Positions 55,700 through 64,000 of a stretch of DNA of 64,000 bases are shown in pieces (within the stretch, counting starts at the first letter, position 1; the number at the start of each line of letters is the position of its first letter). The DNA is from Adiantum capillus-veneris (Eukaryota; Streptophyta; Polypodiopsida; Polypodiales; Pteridaceae): the NCBI GenBank assembly GCA_014529385.2, contig CM043969.1:11676648-11740647 (forward strand). The letters are read 5' to 3'. The translations under genes and the position numbers were made by a program. The notes beneath the pieces were generated by a model. It saw only the letters and a list, made by a program, of their open reading frames with translations. It had not been told where the DNA came from and made no database searches.

Positions 55700-57480
55700 C
55701 AGACGAGCATTTTGTAGCTTTTTGAACTAGGGCCCTGGACGCATTGCAATGTGCAAGCCTCTAACTCAGGGTGCTCTGCAAACCTTTGATATAGGACGTG
55801 AGGACGGCACATCGATCACGTGAACTGCTTTGGTGCTACACTGCTATAGTCAAGCAAGAGCTGAGTCAGCCAATGCATGGAGGGGTCAAGAGAGATTTCA
55901 TTCTCACTTATGCTTGGGAGAGTCAACGAAAAGGTCCCGCGTCGACGTGGGACGGTTTCGTGCATTGTCCCCAGCATGCCTTGAAAGCTGAGGAGACATA
56001 TTGTGCTAGCTTTTTGAACACAGCATAGTTAGTGACAAGGAAAGACATTGATGGAATGCATGTATACGGCTGGTGTAGTAGTGCAAGCAGGCGTCGAAGT
56101 GCAGGTGCAGGAGGTGAGGGGCAGCAAGCTAGGAGCCCCATTGTTTACACAGGGTACGACGGTGGCTGTGGAGCAAGTATGCCACATAGATTCAAGAATT
56201 GGCACATCAAGGTCGATGCCACATTTGGTTGGGCACTTTCTCAAATGTGGTGGAGGCACAACAGAGGGCCCAAATTTGGATGGAGGATGTCGTGCTAGCC
56301 TACAAGGGTCATTCTCGATTATATATTTTAGGGTAATTTAGAAGAGTGACTTGTAGATTTTATGGATCTCATGCTTCTTTTGAAGGGTAAAGTTTTTCCA
56401 CTATTCTCTAAAGGTTTAAAGTGCCTTCAAAAATTAGTTACAATTACATGACATGCTCAACTTCCCTGTGCCCATCGTCTGCCCTGCACCCTCACATCTC
56501 TTTGTTAGTATACTCCGTTCCCCTCGTCCTCTGATTCCTTGTAACTCGCCATGCTATGTTCCAAACTTGCTCCCTTAGCGTGGCACCCTTTGTCTATAAT
56601 GGTTCTTCACTAGCTTGCGACTGCTTCTCCCCATCCTATTGCCTTCACCCACTTCCTCACTTGTCAACTTCCAAGAAACCCACCTCAGAAATCCGGGTCC
56701 CCAATCATCCACTTTCCTATATACAACCACTCATCTCCATAGCACTCTTGTAAGGCACAATGCAACATGCATTAAATGGGTCTAGTAGCTCCAACTCTCA
56801 ATATCGTCACTTAATGGAAACTTGCACCATGTTGACTCTTCTACTTGCACATCAATAGGTTCTACAACTGTGGTTTAGAGCAGCAATGTAAATCATCCAA
56901 GGGAAAAGAATTTGGGTCTTGCAATGAATTTTATTAGTTGTTGCCATTCTACAAGGTTGCGGTAACTAAGCATCAAGCTACACCTTTTGTTGGTTCCAAG
57001 GTATCTCCCCACTACATACCAATCTATATGTTGCCATATCATCTGTCCAAAAGGTCATAGACGTTTTGGAAATACCAACTTCATATGATTACATTGCTTA
57101 CGACCTCCCTCCACAAAAGGAAATGCCAGCTATGTAAGAAATGGCACAGAGATTTGATGGGCATTCTTGGATTTGATGGACATGCAAACGTCCACAAGAC
57201 TAACCATGGTACATCTTTTAGCCAAATTTATGAGCAATCAATTAAAGAGTGCCCCTAGTAAAAAACTGGAGGATGCACCTCAATCGATAGTTTTTGAAAA
57301 TGCAAATTCCAAGCCCAGAGATGAGTAGAGATTCAAGAAGGAAAACATGTGTGGTGTAAAACATGAACAATCTTTATTGGGGCCTAGAAAGTATCCATTT
57401 TGTGTCAATTTTTTAAGAAGCCTCGCTAGAAAAATGTGTTGCTCGGTTTTGTTTGCTCGGAATGTGGATCCCCCCCAGCG
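55700..57480. other. Unassigned stretch
   Basis: Overlapping open frames on both strands at 56029-56341 have no recognisable domain. No repeats of note. Confidence 0.4.
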
Positions 57481-57489
57481 ATTGAGCAT

Positions 57490-57779
57490 ATGCCAACCAT
57501 TTTACATGCTCTGATTGATGGCGTTGTGACCGCTCACTTTTTGCTGGCATAGTGCATTGTGATTTGGATCCCTACAATGTAATGCTAGATTTTACTCGCA
57601 TAGATAAACCTTGCATTGACATTATTGATTGGAATGTGATGCTTATAACCCCATCCAAGAATGTATCTAACAATTTTGTACATAATGCAGATCAATCTTT
57701 GTTTGCAATTTTGGAGGTAAAGAAAGCAAGGGAACGTGAGCTGGCAAAGCGGCCATGGATTGCTCTAGAGACTATATGA
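57490..57779 (+). pseudogene. Protein-kinase-like catalytic-loop fragment
   Basis: In one frame the text reads IVHCDLDPYNVMLDFTRIDK, then CIDIIDWNVML. The H-x-D-x-x-x-x-N catalytic loop followed about 15 residues later by I-I-D-W-N in the place of D-F-G is the pattern of a divergent kinase or kinase-like fold. The fragment ends ERELAKRPWIALETI at a stop (57777). There is no glycine-rich loop or catalytic lysine upstream, so it is a remnant or a chance resemblance. The match is from motif spacing only. Confidence 0.35.
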
Positions 57780-58129
57780 TCCATAGTGCTCACATGCATA
57801 GAAAAAGGCTAGCGGTATTAGGTTTTCTATACGAGATGTTAATATACTAAATTTGTAGTGCAACTAAAAAAGTGTACTTCCCAAAAGTAGTGTTTTGCCA
57901 CCCCAACCAAGATGCTTGGATGAAATGAAGAGATCATGCCCCATGTCCGAGCAAGTTTAAACGAGCGATCCCATTTTTGAGCATAATGAGGCAAAAAAAC
58001 AAGATACATAGTGCAATGTAATGCATGTATAACTTGAAATACATTGCAACACAATTACGAATGAGGTGAAAAACCCATTGGAATTATTTTTATTACCTAT
58101 CATTTTAGAAATCAAACATCATGTCTGCT

Positions 58130-58397
58130 ATTGTAGTTTATGGCCATTCACAAAGTGAAGGGAGTAAATACATGTTACCATATACATGTGGTAGTGATGT
58201 TTGTAAATACACTTAGGACCGCTGGGGCATTCTTTCCCTCACTAGGAGGTTTTTTCCCTCGTGCATTATATATATGCACATCACTCTAGGGCTATCTTAT
58301 CTTTTCATTGCACACTAAGTAATACACTCTCTGTTGTGTGCCTTGATCTTCCTTCGTCTTGTCCAAGCTATGTTTGTTTTCTTGCAACCCTAATTCC
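58130..58397 (+). mobile_element. Probable 5' LTR end of a copia element
   Basis: A TATA-like run (attatatatatgc, about 58264-58276) lies about 140 bp before the PBS, as in copia LTRs. The left LTR edge was not identified and the right edge is approximate. Confidence 0.4.
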
Positions 58398-58403
58398 AAT
58401 AAT

Positions 58404-58415
58404 TGGTATCAGAGC
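58404..58415 (+). promoter_or_regulatory. Primer-binding site, initiator tRNA-Met type
   Basis: TGGTATCAGAGC is a perfect match to the common plant copia primer site and sets plus-strand polarity for the gag-protease-integrase remnant that follows. Confidence 0.85.
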
Positions 58416-58619
58416 AGGTTGCATCCTGTCGGGCTTAGTCGCCAACAGCGCCAGCATACACTTACTCACTTTCTCCAATTTCTGTGAGCTTTGGCGAGCG
58501 TCAGCAGGGTGACAAATATTTTGGGCTCATATTTTTTATTTGAGCTCCTTTCGGTCTTGATTTCCACTATAAGCAATACTATACATGCTATTTTGTCCTT
58601 TTGTGCAAAATTTTTGTCA

Positions 58620-58904
58620 ATGTCGTTTTCTGCATTACAGGTCCCCTACAGTCTTCTACAATTTGTGCTATATAGCACATGTTGTTCCCGCTTTGTTTGT
58701 CCTCTTTTTGGGAAATTTTCACACCAGGTGCATCATTTACCATGGCTGACAACAACACAGATGTGTCGTTTTTTGCATGACAGGCCCCTTACAGTCTTCT
58801 ATGGTTTGTGCTATAAAACACGTGTTGTTCCTGCTTTGCTTCTCCTCTTTTCGGGCAGTTCTCAGATGAGGTGCAATATTTACCATGGCTGACAAAAACA
58901 CAGA
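58620..58904 (+). repeat. Tandem duplication of about 142 bp including the gag start codon
   Basis: Units at about 58620-58761 and 58762-58904 share tgtcgtttt.tgcat.acagg, cagtcttcta and taccatggctgacaa. Each unit carries an ATGGCTGACAA start, at 58741 and 58885. Confidence 0.85.
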
Positions 58905-60720
58905 TGTGTTCAAGATGTTTGCTGTTGAGCATATATTGGATGGGGACAATTACCCTATGTGGGCTTATGCAATGCAAAATGTCATGTGTCAAAGGAGGTT
59001 TGGAAAACTGTGCAGGGCATTTATGTACATCCTGGTTCTGAGGATGTAGGCCATGTTGAGAATGTTGCAGGTTTTGGTGGCTTGTTGCTGCCAAATCTGT
59101 TTTGTCTACGATTGAGCAAGCTCGTTGGGATGTAAAAGATGCACATGCACTATTACTCCTCACATTCATTCAAAAAAATATGCAAAATAGGCTTGGGATA
59201 TTCTTGCTGGTCTTTATGCAAGTTGCAATGAGGCAAAAATTGCATTGCTGCGTAAAGAGCTGAAGTCAAAGATTATGCATGAGGAAGATGACATGGACAC
59301 TTTCCTGGCTGGTGTCAAGGATATCAATGAGAAACTTATTTTTGCAGGTGAAGTCATTTCATACAGTTCCCTTGTGCAGACTGTTCTTGTTGCCTTGCTA
59401 GATTCTTACCAAACTTTTGCTAGTACTTGAAGACTTATGACCCAAGGAAATCCTGAAGTTGTCAAGTTTGATGCATTATGCACATTACTATTACAAAGAG
59501 TCACTTTCTAGAAAAAACAAGATTAGACAACGTGCAATAAATAGGAATTTATGATTGCTCAAAGAAAACGTGGTAATAGATAGCCACTTCTCATGGTTCT
59601 TCTATGAGTGGAAAATCACATGTTCCTAATGCCTTTATTGGAAGAAATTCGTATGGGAATTCTAGAGATAAGGGGAAAAATAAAATGCATTGCCATTATT
59701 GTAAAGCTAATGATCACTTGATCAAGCTATGTCCTAAGTTGAAGACCAAAGAGGCTAAGAAGAAAGAGGTTGGTTCCGCTACTATTGCTGGTTCCACTAT
59801 AAATATAGGTATTGTTGAGTCTTCTGTGAAAGGAGACTGTGATGCTAACCTTGATGCATAATGGGCTTTTAGTGCAAAGTGCACTTATGATCCTTCTGTC
59901 CATGATGCTTGTTTGTCTCAAGTGTTGTACTTTGAGAGTGTTGCTACAAAGCACATTACCTCTCATCGTGACTTGTTTACCTCTCTCGAGGATGTCCCTC
60001 ATGAGAATTTAGTCACTTGTGCTAACAATGCCTCTTATCCAGTAAAGGGACTTGGAAAGATTGTGCTTATTGTTGGAAAAATGGTAGTTCTTTCACACTT
60101 GTTGATGCATTGTATATACATGGGATCAAGAAGAATATTTTGTTTGTATTTACACTTTCTAGACTTGGACTTGTAGTCAAATTTGTGGATACCAGATATA
60201 CAGTACATGATTTCAGTTTTGGTGACGATGAAATTGTTGCATCTGGCATTTTATGTCATGGGTTGTATAAGCTCATTTTGTATGAAAAGTGTGGGCATAA
60301 TTTTGCAAATGTAGTTGTAGATTCTAAGGCTATTTTAGATTAAAAACTTTGGTATGTACATTTTAGAATCTAAGTTTTGCCAGTTTGCTTTGTTTTGCAG
60401 AAATATGATATGGTTGCTTCTTTGCCACCTCTTGAAGCACTTGTCAAACATGTTTGTGAAGGTTGTATTTTGGTTAAGATGCAGCATTTGAAGTTTCCAA
60501 TAATATGGTTCCTTTAGGGCCGCATGCAGGTTGCAGCTTGTGCACAGTGATGTTTGTGGACCCATGCAAACTCCGTCCTTGGGAAATTAGCTTTACTTCA
60601 TGACTTTCATTGATGATTACTCCAGGCATGCATGGGTATATCCGCTTAAAGAAAATTCCAAAGTATGTATGTGCTTCAAACAATTTTTGGCTATAGCTGA
60701 AAAAACCCAGGAGCACTTGA
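58885..60720 (+). pseudogene. Ty1/copia gag-protease-integrase remnant
   Basis: The order of motifs is that of a copia polyprotein. Gag: MADKNTDVFKMFAVEHILDG then DNYPMWAYAMQNVM; WDILAGLYASCNEAKIALLR; a CCHC knuckle CHYCKANDHLIKLCP is seen near 59690-59735, with the usual third-position glycine and histidine spacing altered. Protease: ESVATKHITSHRDLFTSLED near 59935, where the D-S-G catalytic triplet is replaced by E-S-V. Then SYPVKGLGKIVL and a GAG-pre-integrase segment (about 60350-60470). Integrase core start: LVHSDVCGPMQTPS and FIDDYSRHAWVYPLKE (about 60533-60660). There are at least eight stops or shifts. Reverse transcriptase of copia type is absent; the text changes abruptly at about 60725-60760. 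Confidence 0.85.
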
Positions 60721-60759
60721 GACAACCCCTAGTTTGGAACCCCATGGTTAGCACTCAGA

Positions 60760-61045
60760 GAGGCCACTTGGGATAGATGACATTCTTGATTGGCTTGAGG
60801 GAAAGTCATTGTTTAGCAAGATAGATTTAAGAATGGGTGCCATCCAATACGCATTAGGCAAAAAGATGTCCATAATACTTCTTTCAAGATAGCATTTAAT
60901 CTTTATGAGTTTCTTGTCATGCCATTTGGTATCAGAAATACTGCTGCCACGTTCAATAGAATGATTGGCAAAATATGACCCCATAGAAAATTCGTGGGTA
61001 CTTCTTTGATGACATGATTGTCTATCCAAAGTATAAGGAGGAGTG
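60760..61045 (+). pseudogene. Ty3/gypsy reverse transcriptase fragment
   Basis: Readable motifs: IDDILDWLEGKSLFSKIDLR, then (after one shift) CHPIRIRQKDVHNTSFK, YEFLVMPFGIRNTAATFNRM and, after a second shift, YFFDDMIVY at 60999. S-K-I-D-L-R-G, F-x-V-M-P-F-G-x-x-N-A-x-x-T-F and (Y/F)-x-D-D are reverse transcriptase blocks in gypsy order. The catalytic pair reads F-F-D-D. There are no flanking gypsy domains. It sits directly after copia integrase, so it is a chimeric junction or a later insertion. Confidence 0.85.
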
Positions 61046-61089
61046 TAGTGATCATGATTTGGCCCACCTTCTCTTGCTATTGCATGCTC

Positions 61090-61493
61090 TTACACCCTTT
61101 CTAGATAGATACTCGTCTTCTCTTTCAACAAGGTGTCAATAGCTTCTACAAACATGGACGCTCTAGGGTTAATAATCATCATATTGATTAGCGGCTTCTT
61201 TTGAAATTTAGTCCATCCATCTAACACTATGGTGCAACCATATCCAGGAACAAAGTCTACCACCATGCACTTGATGATGATTTCATTACTCACTTTGACT
61301 TTATCTAGATACTCAATGTGCATCTTGTTGTAATCAAGAAGCATAAACACTTTTTTGGATGTGCTCTCATCAAAGCATCTTGAAATATTGGGTTGCACAT
61401 AGCATTGAATGGTATATCACATGCCACAAAATATTGTGCCCATTTGAAGTGCAATTTAAAAAACCATTGCTTATCTAATGCTTGATGCAGCAT
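61090..61493 (-). pseudogene. hAT-type transposase (DUF659) fragment
   Basis: On the minus strand: FKWAQYFVACDIPFNAMCNP then IFQDALMRA in one frame, followed after a shift by DYNKMHIEYLDKVKV and the diagnostic YGCTIVLDGWTKFQKKPLIN then MMIINPRASMFVEAIDT. The pattern (A-R-F-F-Y-A-x-x-I-P-F-N ... G-C-(T/S)-I-M-x-D-G-W-T-D-x-x-x-R-P-L-I-N-F) is the DUF659 domain of plant hAT transposases and their domesticated relatives. The BED zinc finger and the C-terminal dimerisation domain are missing, and a frameshift is present. Confidence 0.8.
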
Positions 61494-62281
61494 CTATCCA
61501 TTGGATGATGCTCTCCAAGAATAAGTTGAGGTAGGGACCACTACTGACGTAGAAGCATGCCCATCAAGAGGATTCAACTAAGAAGAACATTCATCATTTA
61601 CTTGCATAAACACATGATCTATCTTCTCATTGCTTGCCAAAAAACATTTCAACATCTATAGGAACTTCTTTAGAGGCACCACCTTTCTTTTTAGCTGTAA
61701 TAATAAAGATCTGCTTTGCGAGAGTACTTCAGAAATCTAACATGAATATATTTTTATGGTCCTGTATATTTTTTAACGTTCTCAACGACTTGAAGCAAAT
61801 GGTGTTTGATTCTAGTTGCATTACCACTAAAAGCTTGATCACAAGATTAACATTTCAATCGAGATCTATTCTTTTCGGTACACAACTATGTACACATAGC
61901 TCCACTTGTGTCCTTTCACCATGTTGCACAACTAGTGCGCATAGCTATGTACACAACTAGTGCACATAGCTCCACTTGTGTCCTTTCACCATGTTGCACA
62001 AGAATAATTTTCTAGTAGCAAAAAATTCAACTATCAATCTCAGAGATCAAAATGATTTTTTTTAAAGAAAAACAAATCAATGTATTTATTCATAAAGACA
62101 CCAAAATGTCATATAGGTATCTAGAAAAATCTCTTAATAGGAAAATACAATGGAAGTTTCAACCACAACTATGATACACACCAATTGAAATGTCGTAATA
62201 TCTCTGTGAGTCGGGTAATGGATATAGAAAACCATAGACACAATGAATCTCGAGGTAACTTATAAAGCCTTTTAACCTAAA
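61494..62281. other. No gene seen; short tandem duplication 61885-61998
   Basis: Gtacacatagctccacttgt, gtcctttcaccatgttgcac and aactagtgc occur twice in tandem (about 61888-61935 and 61950-61997). No other structure was noted. Confidence 0.6.
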
Positions 62282-62293
62282 GCTCTAATACCA
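62282..62293 (-). promoter_or_regulatory. PBS-like site
   Basis: On the minus strand TGGTATTAGAGC, one change from the initiator tRNA-Met site, two bases after the minus-strand end of the adjacent LTR. Confidence 0.6.
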
Positions 62294-62295
62294 AT

Positions 62296-63485
62296 TGTGA
62301 GGTCCCCAACCCCGAGAAGATTGAGGCGACTTGAAAGATGGTCTTTTTTTTTCTCAAGTTCCGTTGACAACACCCTACTTCATTTCCACAAAGTAGAGAT
62401 ATGAGCAACAGAAGAGAGGAAGTCCTCTATCCATCGTGATCTTGGTTGTAACGGTCATACGCCACATACCAAGTCAATAAATCAAGGATTCTAATGGAGG
62501 CAATTTTCTATAACATAGAAATGAAATCTGTTGGACGGAGAGTGACTCACACACCCATGAAGTGCATGCAAACACTGCCTAGATCAACATAATTTCAATC
62601 GAGGACACAGATGACACTATAGGCACACGGAGGAAATCTCTTAAGCTTGTCAGGCTGAGACCATCCTACACATACAACACTCTAGAAGGCCAACTAAACC
62701 ACAATCAAGAACCTCACTGCTCTCAACTACACCACCTAGCCACATACACACATATGGAAGGTGACTCACCTAATCATGCCAGATTCATACGAAACTTAAG
62801 GAACACCATCCCCTCACTAGGATACACCTGTCCCTAAGCTTCTACACTCAAAACCCTCATTCTAAACCCATCTGCGAAAAACGCGTAGGATGACAGAGCT
62901 GAATTTTGAAAGTGCCCAAAACTGAAATTTATGAGTACCTATGCGTAGCTTATGTCGCCACGATTCTATAGACTACTAGCATGCAAAAAACAGACATCGT
63001 TTGATACACTTACGACCACAAATAGCTCGTAGATGCATCGGCGTGTGCGCTTCGTCTCGCGTGGAATGCTTGGCGTTGTCGCGTAGCTCTCCTCGAGCCT
63101 ACAACAATGGTGCAATCGGATCTCCAATGTGTTGAGTGAGCCGGGCGTAGCGAGAGGATGAAGCTCACACTCACTCTCTTTCTCTCTCACACACAGTAGA
63201 CGGCAGCGCTAAGTTTTGATTATGATAAAAGTCTTTTTACAAAATGACCTAGGTACCTTATATACTAAGGCTACCTTGGGTTTAACCAAAAATGGGGTTG
63301 AAAGGGTCAAATGGCTTTGTATTCACAATCTGGAAGTGCCATTGCACCCCGGCTTTTGAAACTAGAATAACTACTCATTACAAATGATGTTTATAGCCAT
63401 AATCCGCAGCATTTCATAACTCGCAAAAGATAAGACTTTGGTACGAAACTTGAGTTATGTTGTGTTGTTGACCCAATGGTCAGCA
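62296..63485 (-). mobile_element. LTR on the minus strand
   Basis: On the minus strand it runs TGCTGACCATTGGG...GACCTCACA, TG...CA ended. A purine tract precedes it (63497-63486) and a PBS-like site follows it (62293-62282). Internal features are not diagnostic; one minus-strand open frame (62966-63190) has no recognisable domain. Having both sites suggests, as at 24569-25822, an LTR shared between two internal regions, though the left internal region is not recognisable. Confidence 0.55.
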
Positions 63486-63497
63486 TTCCCCCCTTCC
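63486..63497 (-). promoter_or_regulatory. Polypurine tract
   Basis: On the minus strand GGAAGGGGGGAA directly precedes the LTR start TGCTGACC. Confidence 0.6.
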
Positions 63498-64000
63498 GCG
63501 TTCATGTCGTCCCCGACATGACCTGATTGTCGATGGCGATGTGGTCTTTGTTGTTGTTTTGGCTTCATCCGTTGTACTACTTGTATCTTTGTCGAACCAC
63601 AACAAGAACTATGATCCATTAGAGCGGACATCTATCATCATAACCATTCATCTTTTGAGATCCTCTGATTACTTTTATGTCTGCTCTTCTTCATTGGGGA
63701 CTTCTTTGTTCCTGTGCAATCATGTTGTTAGTGTTGTCTGCAGCTTTGTCATTGTAGGCCATTCTTCGACTCGCCATTGAGGAGAAGTATGCTATGATAT
63801 GAAATTGGTGCTCCAATTCATTTGTCAATTGATTTGAGTAGAATTTCCTTATTGTTGATGTAGAAGGAATATGTACAAGAGGATGGTGATAGGTGTCTTT
63901 AGATTAGGGTCTAAAACCTGGATGACCAAAGGGAAAAAACCCGGTGGGAAAAAAATGCCTTTGGTATACGCTCTTATTGGAGTTGAGCAGTTTAACGTGA
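63498..64000 (-). mobile_element. 3' internal end of an element continuing off the right edge
   Basis: Contains, on the minus strand, the same conserved block as 40430-40650 (accaaaggcat, a T-run, accgggttttttccctttgg, then tcatccaggttttagaccct). It lies about 350-500 bp before the purine tract. The rest of the element lies outside the window. Confidence 0.6.

Overview
The window looks like a transposon-dense intergenic region of a land-plant nuclear genome. The support is plant-type LTR retrotransposons of both superfamilies (Ty1/copia and Ty3/gypsy), tRNA-primer-like sites, hAT and CACTA-type DNA transposon remains, short GT-AG introns of about 60-120 bp in gene-like stretches, and very frequent GA/CT, GT and AT microsatellites. 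No intact housekeeping gene, rRNA, convincing tRNA or CRISPR is visible. The species cannot be fixed from the sequence. The repeat style fits a large-genome plant, and a non-flowering plant such as a fern is my low-confidence guess.

Layout. 1-7.0 kb: two near-identical direct copies of a segment carrying a decayed copia gag with a CCHC knuckle, separated by microsatellite-rich DNA. 7-13.7 kb: mostly featureless, with an L1-type LINE ORF1 remnant on the minus strand near 12-13.1 kb. 13.8-41.9 kb: a nested complex. A gypsy element (5' LTR 13765-14656, PBS 14658, PPT 41103, truncated 3' LTR from 41115) has its gag split at 18627/35362 by a 16.7-kb insertion with Mutator-like ends (TIRs starting GGGT, 9-bp target duplication). 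Inside that insertion lie a minus-strand tandem LTR array (21356-27208), a plus-strand gypsy gag-protease element (27209 to about 31213) running into an 850-bp C-rich block, and a lone LTR (32369-33641).

42-50 kb: a tRNA-like motif, then two unrecognised, convergently oriented, multi-exon and damaged gene-like regions (43.8-45.8 kb plus; 47.0-49.75 kb minus). 51.5-53.6 kb: a damaged multi-exon transposase-associated gene followed by a CACTA-type terminus. 54.0-54.3 kb: a possible terminal exon. 57.5 kb: a kinase-like fragment. 58.4-61.5 kb: a copia PBS-gag-protease-integrase remnant that switches abruptly to a gypsy reverse transcriptase fragment and then a minus-strand hAT transposase fragment. 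62.3-64.0 kb: a minus-strand LTR with a PPT on one side and a PBS-like site on the other.

Almost every coding stretch is interrupted by stops or frameshifts, so this is a graveyard of mobile elements. The most informative parts are the nesting order, a -1 frameshift-type heptamer shared by both copies of a non-autonomous element, a repeated 18-bp palindrome in a retroelement leader, and the two unrecognised gene-like loci.
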